In this document: one piece after another, positions 56,086 through 63,708 of the stretch
Position numbering within the stretch: position 1 is the stretch's first letter
How the letters are laid out: each line of letters begins with the position of its first letter
Assembly: GCF_001441165.1 (NCBI RefSeq)
Contig: NZ_CP013126.1
Span: 62,001 to 126,000 of the forward strand
DNA: 64,000 nucleotides
Source of the DNA: Acidipropionibacterium acidipropionici
Lineage (GTDB): Bacteria > Actinomycetota > Actinomycetes > Propionibacteriales > Propionibacteriaceae
Direction of reading: 5' to 3'
Notes under the pieces: model-generated
Databases searched by the model: none
Told to the model about the DNA's origin: nothing
The model's input: the letters and a program-made list of their open reading frames with translations, nothing else
Made by a program: the position numbers and the translations under genes

Positions 56086-56115
56086 GGTGCCCCGGCCGTG
56101 AATGGCCGGGGCACC
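56086..56115 (-). terminator. terminator after the first peptidase gene
   Basis: A perfect 12-base stem (56086-56097 with 56104-56115) and 6-base loop lie 81 bases past the stop of the peptidase gene. A short T-run on the plus strand means it could also work in that direction. Confidence 0.8.
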
Positions 56116-56196
56116 TTTCACCGGGTCGCCGACCCGACCCGCTCGGGGAGGCGGCGAGGGCCGGCATGCATGGAGGGATCGCCCCCCAACGGGGAC

Positions 56197-57171
56197 TCAG
56201 TACACCGAGACGTGGACGTGGTCGTAGTGGTTGGCGGTGGTCGAGCCGCGGTCCTCCATCGAGCGCCAGCCCTCATCGTCGCGCTGGATGTTCCAGATCT
56301 TCTGCTGCCAGATGAGGTAGTGGACCTTGAACTGGGACTGGTTGGCCTTGAGGTAAGCGGCGATCTCGTCGCCCAGCTGCTTACCCTGGGCCGTGCCCGC
56401 GTTCGGGATCATGATGTCGACGGCGTGGCCGGTGGCGTGGTCCTGATCGCCACCGGTCGAGAAGGTCACCGACGGGTACTTCGCCTTGATGGCCTTCATC
56501 ACGGCGGTGGTGTTGGCACTCAGGCCGTCGGCGCCGACCGCGGAGGTACTGGTCGATGCGGCCGAGGAACCGCTCGAACTGCTGGTCGACGACGAGTCAC
56601 TGGAACTCGAGGAGGAGCCCGAGTACCCGGAGTACGACGAACCACTGCCGCTCGACCACCGTCCGGAGTACCCCGAGTAGGAGGACCCGCCGTCACGGTC
56701 GGAGGATCCGCCCGAGTAGGACGAGTGGCTGCCGTTCGACGAGGATCCGCCTGAGTACCCCGCGTTCGAGGACCCGTCGCTGTCCGACGACCCGGTAGCA
56801 CTGGAAGTGGATCCTGATCCGGAGGACGAGGAGTCATCCGATGAGGACTGCGAGTGCCGGTATTGGTGGTGGCCGGAGTACTCGGTGTGGCCGGAGTACC
56901 CGTGCCCCCCGGAGCCCGCTTGGTGCGAGCCGGTGGAGACCGACTGGGTCTCGCTGTGCCCCTGGGGCGTTGCGGAGGCGTTCGTGGCGGCTGCTGACCC
57001 GATGACCGCGGCCGCGGTGAGCGCACCTGCGCCGGCGGCCAGGCGGCGTCCGACGACGACGCTGACCCGGGACTTGGCACGGCGAGGTTCCACGGCGCGC
57101 GAGCGGGTATCGGTATCGGCAGCTGGGAGGTCCAGCATGTGCTTGGGAGCCGGATGAGTCAGGAAGGACAT
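56197..57171 (-). CDS. secreted M15-like (VanY/D,D-carboxypeptidase-like) wall peptidase A
   Basis: The 324-residue protein has a basic N-terminus and a hydrophobic export segment (about 42-68). A long Ser/Gly/Tyr-rich linker follows (about 85-215), then a C-terminal domain with the M15-type pattern D-H-A-T-G-H-A-V-D and terminal H-Y-D-H-V-H-V-S. These His/Asp residues are the likely zinc ligands, so it probably cuts peptidoglycan stem peptides. ATG at 57171 follows AAGGAG. Its catalytic domain closely matches that at 58773, and both genes share an upstream element. Confidence 0.82.
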   Translation of the reverse strand: MSFLTHPAPKHMLDLPAADTDTRSRAVEPRRAKSRVSVVVGRRLAAGAGALTAAAVIGSAAATNASATPQGHSETQSVSTGSHQAGSGGHGYSGHTEYSGHHQYRHSQSSSDDSSSSGSGSTSSATGSSDSDGSSNAGYSGGSSSNGSHSSYSGGSSDRDGGSSYSGYSGRWSSGSGSSYSGYSGSSSSSSDSSSTSSSSGSSAASTSTSAVGADGLSANTTAVMKAIKAKYPSVTFSTGGDQDHATGHAVDIMIPNAGTAQGKQLGDEIAAYLKANQSQFKVHYLIWQQKIWNIQRDDEGWRSMEDRGSTTANHYDHVHVSVY

Positions 57172-57229
57172 GACTTCTCCTTCGATTCGGGGCTGCTGGA
57201 TCAGCCCAGCATCCCCGACGCTAGCGAAA

Positions 57230-57274
57230 CCTGAAGAAAAACCAAAAATAATCTGAGAAATTCATAGAAATTGG
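57230..57274 (-). promoter_or_regulatory. conserved 45-base element, copy 1, upstream of peptidase A
   Basis: This A+T-rich 45-base segment matches 59687-59731 at 40 positions, including a first block of 20 identical bases starting (plus strand) CCTGAAGAAAAACCAAAAAT. It lies 58 bases before the start codon. On the coding strand T-rich TTTCTATGA/TTCTCAGA/TTCTTCAG repeats are phased by roughly one helical turn, like OmpR-type operator repeats. The regulator is unknown. Confidence 0.6.
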
Positions 57275-57396
57275 CCGTCTCCTGTGTGGTATATGTTTCT
57301 GACAAGGTGCTTCACTGGAGCAACGACACAGGGTCTCACAGGACGAATCCTTAGAATCGACCCCCCCGAGCGTGTGCGGGTGGGAGGATCGGCTCC

Positions 57397-58359
57397 ATGA
57401 CCGACTCCCCGGAGCAGCGCTTTTTCGATGCCGCGGCGGTCTGGGTCGGCGAGGGCTCGGTGGGCAATCAGGAGCTCATCGACGCCGCGACCCGGGCCAT
57501 GGTCGAGGGCCTGGACTCCACCTCACTCGTGATGCTCGCCAGTGAGAGGGCGACCATCGACACCCAGGACCTGCGCGAGGTCCTGAACGCCGCCCTCGAC
57601 GAGCTGCGCATCCCGCGCCCCGGCACCATCGACCAGGGGACGGCGATCGGGCCCGGCGGGCGGACCTTCCCCCGGCCGCCCACCGACGTCATCCACGTGG
57701 AGGTGAGGCGGCTCCCGATGCATGCGCCGGAGGTCCAGGTGCTGATCTGGGTCAACGGCCAGGAGATCACCTCCGTGGTCGGACCGGGTGTCCACCCGTT
57801 CGACATGTTCATTTCCGGCAATGATCTCGAGGCCACCGACGAGCCTCAGCGGACGATGATCGCCGGCGATGAGTGGGAGTGGGATGAGCAGGTCGTCATC
57901 GCCAGGGACGGCAACACCGTGAAGTGGGGTTGGGACGAGAACGCGATGATGCCCCACGGATTCGTCTTCGATGCCGCGCAGTACGACGCGGAGATAGCCA
58001 GGGCTGGCGCCGACCACTCATGGGAGCAGCCGGAGGAGACCGCCGCCCGACTCATCATGGAGGGAACCGACCACAAGACGCTCGCCCGGTACCACCTCTC
58101 CACCGGAGTCCCCGGGCTGTCCCCCGAGCCGGGCGAGTTCGACCTTCACCTCTACGAGTCGGTGCCGGGATACGGTCCCGGCTACGAGATCCGCGTCCCG
58201 GTCGCGTGGGGTGATCCCGAGGATGTGGCCCGCCGGGCGCTCGATCTACTGAGCACCGGCCCGAGAACCTGGCGGGCCTTCTGGTCCTGCACGGATCCGA
58301 GGCGGACCGCTCCCCCGCCGCTGGCCGGCCCCAGGTGGATCCGCGAACCTGCACCATGA
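57397..58359 (+). CDS. unidentified cytosolic protein
   Basis: I do not recognise this 320-residue acidic protein. It has no signal peptide or membrane helix. Its N-terminal 70 residues are helical (V-G-N-Q-E-L-I-D-A-A-T-R-A-M-V-E-G-L-D), and a central Trp-rich part contains W-V-N-G-Q-E-I-T and D-E-W-E-W-D-E-Q. These could suit a substrate-binding or immunity-like fold, but this is only an impression. ATG at 57397 is the natural start. It stands alone between the two secreted peptidase genes, transcribed toward the second, with a palindrome directly after its stop. Confidence 0.7.
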   Translation: MTDSPEQRFFDAAAVWVGEGSVGNQELIDAATRAMVEGLDSTSLVMLASERATIDTQDLREVLNAALDELRIPRPGTIDQGTAIGPGGRTFPRPPTDVIHVEVRRLPMHAPEVQVLIWVNGQEITSVVGPGVHPFDMFISGNDLEATDEPQRTMIAGDEWEWDEQVVIARDGNTVKWGWDENAMMPHGFVFDAAQYDAEIARAGADHSWEQPEETAARLIMEGTDHKTLARYHLSTGVPGLSPEPGEFDLHLYESVPGYGPGYEIRVPVAWGDPEDVARRALDLLSTGPRTWRAFWSCTDPRRTAPPPLAGPRWIREPAP

Positions 58360-58361
58360 CG

Positions 58362-58442
58362 AACTGCGATTCTCGACGAGACCGGCCCCAGTTTCAGCGG
58401 CAGCAGCGCCGTAGTCGCCCGATCTCGTCGAGAATCGCAGTT
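58362..58442. repeat. palindrome family 2, copy 2
   Basis: Exact 20-base arms (58362-58381 and 58423-58442) flank a 41-base spacer and begin three bases after the stop of the unidentified gene. The left arm AACTGCGATTCTCGACGAGA is shared with the element at 55053-55072. It may act as a terminator and belongs to a dispersed repeat family. Confidence 0.85.
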
Positions 58443-58597
58443 TGTGCCGAGTGGCCGGCTCTCCGAACTCACCGGAGGTCGATCCCCCGTGCGTCGAGCC
58501 ACGACTTCACACGATTGCGCACGCGCTGAGCTACAACGCGGGCGCTCACCCGGTCGGACACGTCGGGGTGCTATCCGGGCCGAACTTCACCGGGGGG

Positions 58598-58661
58598 AAT
58601 TACTCCCAACACGCCGTCCCGGCGCCCGCCAGAGCCGGAGCACGGCGTGTTGGGAGTAATT
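58598..58661. repeat. palindrome family 3 in the 58360-58772 gap
   Basis: Exact 20-base arms, AATTACTCCCAACACGCCGT at 58598-58617 and its complement at 58642-58661, surround a 24-base G+C-rich spacer, and flanking G/C runs extend the pairing. The rest of the 413-base gap holds the family 2 palindrome, a terminator for the next gene and about 150 bases with no supported gene. Confidence 0.8.
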
Positions 58662-58728
58662 TCCCCAGCGCAACAGGCCCGGAACAGGCGAGATGGGCCA
58701 GAACTCACGCGGCACCGCAGAACGCGCC

Positions 58729-58757
58729 GACGCCCCGACCGTTGCGGCCGGGGCGTC
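58729..58757 (-). terminator. terminator after the second peptidase gene
   Basis: A 12-base stem (58729-58740 with 58746-58757, one G-T pair) with a 5-base loop lies 15 bases past the stop of peptidase B, similar in design to the one after peptidase A. Confidence 0.75.
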
Positions 58758-58772
58758 GTCCTGACGAGGGAT

Positions 58773-59630
58773 TCAGTTCACCGAGACGTGAACATGGTCG
58801 TAGTGGTTGGCGGTGGTCGAACCGCGGTCCTCCATGGGCCTCCAGCCCTCTCCGCTGCGCTGAACATTCCAGATCTTCTGGCTCCAGATCACATAGTGCA
58901 CACCCAGCGACGAGGCGTTGGAGCGCACGTACGCGGCGATCGCATCCCCGGTGGACGAGTCGGAGACCATGAAGTCGACGGCCTTGCCGCTCGCGTGGTC
59001 CTGAGAGCCGTCGGTGAGCATCTGCACACCGGGGAACTTCGCCTTGACGGCCTTCATCACGGCCACAGTGTTGGCGCTCAGCCCGCTGGTGTCGACGTCC
59101 AGCTTGGTCGACGAGCTGCTCGAGGAACTCGAGGATGAGCTGCTCGAGGAGCTGGAGGACGAACTCGACTTCTGCGAGGACTCGGAATCATCGGAGTCCG
59201 AGGAGGCCGTCGGCTTCGGCTTCGGGGTGGGGATCGCCTTGTCCTTGAGGGCTCCGGTCGCCCTGGTGTCGGTGATCGCGGCCCGCTGGGGCTTGCGCAC
59301 CTGGGAGCGGCTGATCTCCTTGCTCACCCGGCTGCTCGCATCGGGCGTCTGCGCCGCGCGGCGAGGTGTGCTGGAGGGGCTCGACTCGGCCTTCACCTGG
59401 GCGGCCGACGGCGAGACCGCAGCCTCTGAGAGGGACTGCTTGGAGGACGCCGATGCGCTGGACACGACTGCAGTGCCCACCACCGCGGCGACCGCGAAGG
59501 CGCTGACTCCGGCGGTGAGTCGCTGCCGCAGGACACTGCCCGTGCTCGGCATGGCCCGGCGCGGCTCGGAACGATGCTCGGAGACCTCAGCCTCCGACAT
59601 GCGTCTGGGCTGAGCTTGGGTCGTCTTCAA
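58773..59630 (-). CDS. secreted M15-like wall peptidase B with polyserine linker
   Basis: The 285-residue paralogue of peptidase A has an export segment (about 35-60), a Ser/Lys/Pro-rich linker with a run of roughly 20 serines, and the catalytic-like domain with D-H-A-S-G-K-A-V-D-F-M and terminal H-Y-D-H-V-H-V-S-V-N. The second His of peptidase A's H-A-T-G-H-A-V-D is Lys here, while the probable zinc ligands remain. TTG at 59630 was chosen because GGAGGAG lies 7 bases upstream and the shared 45-base element then sits 56 bases away, matching copy 1; ATG at 59600 is the alternative. Confidence 0.8.
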   Translation of the reverse strand: MKTTQAQPRRMSEAEVSEHRSEPRRAMPSTGSVLRQRLTAGVSAFAVAAVVGTAVVSSASASSKQSLSEAAVSPSAAQVKAESSPSSTPRRAAQTPDASSRVSKEISRSQVRKPQRAAITDTRATGALKDKAIPTPKPKPTASSDSDDSESSQKSSSSSSSSSSSSSSSSSSSSTKLDVDTSGLSANTVAVMKAVKAKFPGVQMLTDGSQDHASGKAVDFMVSDSSTGDAIAAYVRSNASSLGVHYVIWSQKIWNVQRSGEGWRPMEDRGSTTANHYDHVHVSVN

Positions 59631-59686
59631 CTCGGATCTCCTCCGGATCGGGTGCGCGGTGAACGTGTGTCCACACACTAACCCAT

Positions 59687-59731
59687 CCTGAAGAAAAACC
59701 AAAAATTACCTGAGAAGTTCATAGAAGATGG
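59687..59731 (-). promoter_or_regulatory. conserved 45-base element, copy 2, upstream of peptidase B
   Basis: It matches the element at 57230-57274 at 40 of 45 positions. It lies 56 bases before the TTG start and overlaps the last four codons of the upstream Asp23-cluster gene. The equal position before both peptidase genes argues for co-regulation. Confidence 0.6.
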
Positions 59732-60354
59732 TGGTCGACGGCCGTCGGGACGAACTCAGACTGCCCCTCGATGCGCGCCCCGGTACGGATCTGCACACCC
59801 ACATGGGCCAACCGGGCGCCCAGGGACCGTTCCAGATCGGGCAGGACGTCGCGCTCCAGGCCTGCCCGCAGGGCGCCGACGTCCGCACCGTCCTCGACGT
59901 CGATCCGCACCAGCATCTCGGGCTCCGCCCGGGCGCCGAAGAATCTCACGGTGGCCGTCGCGACGTCCGGAAGGGACGCCACGTCGTCGGCCACCGCCCC
60001 GGCCAGCGCATCGGTCGTCACGTCGGTGACGCCGTCGTCCACCGACCCGTCCTGCCCGAAGGAGAACCGGCGCACCCGCCAGCGCTCGGGGATCTCCCGG
60101 ATGAGCCACCACAGGCCCAGCGCCACCAGGACCGCCCCGGCCCCCGCCAGGACCCAGGAGGCCCGCCGCCCGCGCCAGTCACCAGGCACGTCGAGGAAGG
60201 GCGCCCCGGCGTCCGGATGCCAGATCCCCCAGCTCCCGGCCAGGTCGAGGCGCATCAGGACGAACCACGCGGCGGCCACCAGCGCCAGCAGACCGACCAC
60301 TCCCAGTACGATCCGGTTGCCGACCCCCGGCCGGCCAGCACGACGTCGACTCAT
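59719..60354 (-). CDS. Asp23-cluster membrane protein (AmaP-like)
   Basis: The 211-residue protein has two membrane helices (about residues 14-34 and 65-86) and a cytosolic C-terminal domain of the AmaP/Asp23-associated kind (V-A-T-A-T-V-R-F-F-G, V-R-I-D-V-E-D-G-A-D-V). Such proteins anchor Asp23 under the membrane in Gram-positives. ATG at 60354 overlaps the preceding stop (ATGA). It is the last gene of the four-gene Asp23 operon. Confidence 0.78.
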   Translation of the reverse strand: MSRRRAGRPGVGNRIVLGVVGLLALVAAAWFVLMRLDLAGSWGIWHPDAGAPFLDVPGDWRGRRASWVLAGAGAVLVALGLWWLIREIPERWRVRRFSFGQDGSVDDGVTDVTTDALAGAVADDVASLPDVATATVRFFGARAEPEMLVRIDVEDGADVGALRAGLERDVLPDLERSLGARLAHVGVQIRTGARIEGQSEFVPTAVDHHLL

Positions 60355-61349
60355 CGCAGCCTCAGCCTCACTCCCATCGGACGGGCCAGGCCCAGCGAGT
60401 CCACCAGATCCTCGCAGCCGCGGGCCAGCGCGTCGCGCAGCAGATCCGGGGAGGCCACCGTCGTCCGCACCGACGCCACCAGCCGACGGCCCCGCCGCCT
60501 CACCCTGACCCCCCGCACGCCGTCGTGGCCCCGGATCCAGCGCTCAACCAGCCCCTCGAGATCCGCGTCCGCCATGAAGATCTCACGGGAGCCGCCCGCC
60601 TGGCCGGCCTCCCCCGTGCTCAGTCGCACGCCGTTGGCACCCCCGGGCAGCACGCACCCGGCCAGGCAGACCACGGCCACCACGGCCAGCAGCACGAATC
60701 CGGCCCAGGCCCACCGGGAATCCCAGGAACTCCAGGTGAGTGCACTGCCCCGGCTCAGCCGATGCAGGGGCCCGGCGAACCACCCGGGAAGGACGCCGTG
60801 CTGCACCCTCTGGAGACCGGCCACCAGGGCGGCGAGACCCAGCCCGACGGCCAGCACCCCCAGCGCCGCGACCGGCACGATCCTGGCCGGACGCCGCAGC
60901 AGCGTCGGCGCGACATGCCTGCCCTTCTTGCCGGGACGGGGTTCCTCCACCGCCCCGGAGGCAGCTGTGGGCCGCGCCTCGGACGGGTCTGGCACGAGGT
61001 CGACGACGGTGATGTCGACGAGGCGCAGCTCCACCCCGGAGAGTCGCGGCACCTGATCGGCGAGGGCGTCGCGCAGCGCCCGGCAGGTCCGCTCGACCGG
61101 ATCGGGATAACGCAGCGTCACCTCGACCTGCAGGTCGGCGATCCCGTCGACCACGGTGGCCCTCACCCCCGGCGTCTGTCCTCCACGCACCCTGCGGAGC
61201 GCCGAGGAGTGCGGGACGCCGACCCCGTCGGTGCGTGCGGCGACCTCCGCGGCGACCTTCTCGACCACCTCGGAGGCGACCACGAGGCTCCCCCGCGACC
61301 CCTTGGAGCCCGACCTCTCGGAGGCGCCCGGGGCCCGCGTCGCAGTCAT
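60351..61349 (-). CDS. Asp23/Gls24-like domain protein with membrane helices (DUF6286-type C-terminus)
   Basis: The 332-residue protein has an Asp23-like domain first (about 20-125: V-V-A-S-E-V-V-E-K-V-A-A-E-V, V-R-A-T-V-V-D-G-I-A-D-L-Q-V-E-V-T-L-R-Y). Two membrane helices follow (about 155-178 and 210-235), then a C-terminal domain similar to DUF6286 (V-R-R-R-G-R-R-L-V-A-S-V-R-T). ATG at 61349 overlaps the small membrane-protein stop (ATGA). It probably links cytosolic Asp23 layers to the envelope. Confidence 0.78.
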   Translation of the reverse strand: MTATRAPGASERSGSKGSRGSLVVASEVVEKVAAEVAARTDGVGVPHSSALRRVRGGQTPGVRATVVDGIADLQVEVTLRYPDPVERTCRALRDALADQVPRLSGVELRLVDITVVDLVPDPSEARPTAASGAVEEPRPGKKGRHVAPTLLRRPARIVPVAALGVLAVGLGLAALVAGLQRVQHGVLPGWFAGPLHRLSRGSALTWSSWDSRWAWAGFVLLAVVAVVCLAGCVLPGGANGVRLSTGEAGQAGGSREIFMADADLEGLVERWIRGHDGVRGVRVRRRGRRLVASVRTTVASPDLLRDALARGCEDLVDSLGLARPMGVRLRLR

Positions 61350-61534
61350 CGACCGCGCCGCCGCGGCCCGGTGCCGAAGAGATCGTTGATGTCGAGCTGT
61401 CCGTCGATGATCCGTCCCACGATCAGGCCCACCAGGCCCAGCCCGATCACCACCAGGGCCTGCCACCAGCCACCGAAGACCAGGACCAGACCCACCAGGA
61501 CGCCGATACCGGCACCGATCGTTGCTGCATTCAT
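61346..61534 (-). CDS. DUF2273-like small membrane protein
   Basis: The 62-residue protein has two closely spaced hydrophobic helices (G-I-G-V-L-V-G-L-V-L-V-F-G and V-V-I-G-L-G-L-V-G-L-I-V-G) and an acidic, Arg-ending tail, as in DUF2273 proteins found in Asp23 operons. It lies between two Asp23-domain genes, overlapping the next by four bases. Confidence 0.8.
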   Translation of the reverse strand: MNAATIGAGIGVLVGLVLVFGGWWQALVVIGLGLVGLIVGRIIDGQLDINDLFGTGPRRRGR

Positions 61535-61541
61535 GACGGCC

Positions 61542-62114
61542 TCAGGACAGCTCGGAGGTGGACGGGCGACGCCTCTCGGCCGGGGCTCCGGAGACCTCGT
61601 CCTCGTAGCCGTCGTCGAGTATCTGGACGTCGGTCACCTGAATATTGACCTCCACGACCTCCAGCCCGGTGCCGTACTCGACGGCGTCGATGATGGTCTC
61701 GCGCAGCTTGTTGGCCACCTCGACCACCGAGTAGCCGTACTCGACGACGATGCTGACGTCGATGGCGCACTGCCTCTCGCCCTTTTCCACCTGGACGCCG
61801 TTGGAGACGTTGGTGGTGGAACCGGGGATCCGCTCGGTGAGGCTGGTGAGCATCCGGCGCCCGGAATTGCCCATCGCGTAGACGCCGGGCACCTCCTGGC
61901 ATGCGATCCCGGCGATCTTCTGCACCACCTGCTCGGCGATCAGGGTGCTGCCGTGATCGGTGTGCAGCGGCGAGGGCGGCAGGCTCTCCCGGGCCTCATC
62001 ACGGCCCGCGGCCGAGTCCCGCTCCGGACGTCCGGTGCCCGGCTCCCTGCTCACGCTCTTCTTCTCGGTCGTGCCAATCTTCTCGGTCGTGCCATGGTCG
62101 GCGGCGTCTGCCAT
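61542..62114 (-). CDS. Asp23/Gls24 family envelope stress protein
   Basis: The 190-residue protein has a charged, low-complexity N-terminus of about 60 residues, then a full Asp23 domain (I-A-E-Q-V-V-Q-K-I-A-G-I-A, C-A-I-D-V-S-I-V-V-E-Y-G-Y-S-V, V-E-V-N-I-Q-V-T-D-V). Family members are abundant cytosolic proteins that coat the membrane and help wall integrity. ATG at 62114 has GGAGG at 5 bases. It leads the operon Asp23, DUF2273, Asp23-DUF6286, AmaP-like. Confidence 0.9.
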   Translation of the reverse strand: MADAADHGTTEKIGTTEKKSVSREPGTGRPERDSAAGRDEARESLPPSPLHTDHGSTLIAEQVVQKIAGIACQEVPGVYAMGNSGRRMLTSLTERIPGSTTNVSNGVQVEKGERQCAIDVSIVVEYGYSVVEVANKLRETIIDAVEYGTGLEVVEVNIQVTDVQILDDGYEDEVSGAPAERRRPSTSELS

Positions 62115-62288
62115 CAGAACCTCCATCGAGTCGAGCGGGCGGGCCCCGCACCAGCCATCATGCGCCGGCCGGCGAGGCCTCGGACCGCGCCCCCAGTTTT
62201 TCACGTACTGGCGACGCCGGGGTCCGGCCTGCATCGATCGCTAGAGTTCGCACCAACGCAGGCATCACCCGGCGGACAAGGAGAAACC

Positions 62289-63527
62289 ATGAGCGCAGCC
62301 GACAGCCAGTCCCCCGTTGCGGGCCACGACCACCGGGATTCCCGGGAAGGGCTGTCCGCGCGAATGCGCGGCCTCACCGCCGGGATGAACGTCGACACCC
62401 AGCACAACGCCGTCGTCCCACCCATCTATGTGAGCACCAACTACGGCTTCGACGGCCTGGAAGGGCGCCCCCCGATCGACTACTCCCGTGGCGGCAATCC
62501 CACCCGCAACCAGCTCGGCGAGGCGCTGGCCACCCTTGAGGGCGGGGCCGGTGGCACCATCACCTCCAGCGGCATGTCGGCGATCACCCTGCTCGTCGAG
62601 GCCCTGGTGCCGATCGGCGGCCACGTCATCGCCCCGCACGACTGCTACGGCGGCACCTGGCGGCTCCTCGACACCTGGGCCGGCACCGGGCGTCTCACCG
62701 TCGACTGGGTCGACGAGACGGATCTGTCCGCCCTGGGCGCAGCCCTCACCACCTTCGAGGACGGGCCGGTGCACACCGATCTCGTGTGGATCGAGACGCC
62801 GTCCAACCCGCTGCTGCGGATCACCGACATCGCGACGGTCTCCCGGCTCGCCCACGCCCAGGGCGCCGCCGTCGTGGCCGACAACACCTTCTGCTCCCCG
62901 CTTCTGCAGCGACCTCTGGAGTTCGGCGCCGATTTCGTCACCGCCTCCGACACGAAGTTCATCAACGGGCACTCCGACATCATCGGCGGATCGGTGGTCT
63001 CGGCCACCGCCGAGGGGGCCGAGAAGATCAAATACCTGGCCAACGTCATCGGCGTCACCGCCTCCCCCTTCGACTCCTGGCTCACCCTGCGCGGTCTGCG
63101 CACCCTGGACGCCAGGCTGCGGGTCCACGCCGAGAACACCGGGCGGATCGTCGAGATGCTCACCGGCCATCCGGCGGTCACCGCGGTGCACTGGCCGGGG
63201 CTGCCCGACCACTCGGGCCACCGGCTCGCCCAGAAGCAGCAGGACGGACCGGGATCCCTGCTCAGCTTCGAGCTCGACGGCGGGATCGACGCCGTGCGCC
63301 GCTTCCTGGACGGGCTGCGGGGATTCACCCTGGCCGAGTCCCTGGGCGGGGTGGAGTCGCTGGTCTGCCACCCCTTCACGATGACCCACGCCGCGATGAG
63401 CGAACGCGCCAAGGCCGACGCCGGCGTCACCGAGTCGATGATCCGGATGAGCGTCGGCATCGAACCGGCCGAGGATCTGCTGGCCTGCCTCCACGAGGCG
63501 CTGGAACGGGCTGGTGGTATCAGCTAA
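62289..63527 (+). CDS. metB: cystathionine gamma-synthase
   Basis: MetB joins O-succinyl- or O-acetylhomoserine with cysteine to give cystathionine. The 412-residue PLP enzyme has Y-S-R-G-G-N-P-T-R, D-C-Y-G-G-T-W-R, V-A-D-N-T-F-C-S-P-L-L-Q-R-P and the PLP-Lys motif S-D-T-K-F-I-N-G-H-S-D. Cystathionine gamma-lyase is hard to exclude by sequence alone, but this motif set fits MetB-type proteins. ATG at 62289 follows AAGGAG. Tandem hairpins follow the gene. Confidence 0.88.
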   Translation: MSAADSQSPVAGHDHRDSREGLSARMRGLTAGMNVDTQHNAVVPPIYVSTNYGFDGLEGRPPIDYSRGGNPTRNQLGEALATLEGGAGGTITSSGMSAITLLVEALVPIGGHVIAPHDCYGGTWRLLDTWAGTGRLTVDWVDETDLSALGAALTTFEDGPVHTDLVWIETPSNPLLRITDIATVSRLAHAQGAAVVADNTFCSPLLQRPLEFGADFVTASDTKFINGHSDIIGGSVVSATAEGAEKIKYLANVIGVTASPFDSWLTLRGLRTLDARLRVHAENTGRIVEMLTGHPAVTAVHWPGLPDHSGHRLAQKQQDGPGSLLSFELDGGIDAVRRFLDGLRGFTLAESLGGVESLVCHPFTMTHAAMSERAKADAGVTESMIRMSVGIEPAEDLLACLHEALERAGGIS

Positions 63528-63541
63528 GGGGACGACCCCTT

Positions 63542-63657
63542 CGAAACCCCGGGCGGCGACCTGGCCGGTGGTGCGGACAGCACCGCCGGCCACGAGTTCC
63601 GAAACCCCGGGCGGCGACCTGGCCGGTGGTGCGGCCATCACCGCCGGCCACGACCTT
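63542..63657 (+). terminator. duplicated 58-base hairpin unit after metB
   Basis: Two 58-base direct repeats (63542-63599 and 63600-63657) each contain GGCCGGTGGTG pairing with CACCGCCGGCC with one G-T pair. They differ at only a few bases inside the loop and at the end. The result is two tandem terminators or attenuator-like hairpins starting 15 bases past metB. Confidence 0.75.
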
Positions 63658-63708
63658 CGGAGTGCAGGTCGATCACCTGCCTCCTCGTGGGGTGGCAGAC
63701 TTGGCCCT

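Noticed and set aside
59014-59613. Plus-strand frame with Glu/Leu repeats opposite peptidase B
   Set aside because: The repeats are the complement of the polyserine codons, and the minus-strand protein has a signal peptide and a conserved domain.
60525-62288. Long plus-strand frame upstream of metB as an N-terminal extension of MetB or a separate gene
   Set aside because: It is opposite the Asp23-cluster genes. MetB homology begins at the ATG at 62289, which has its own AAGGAG.
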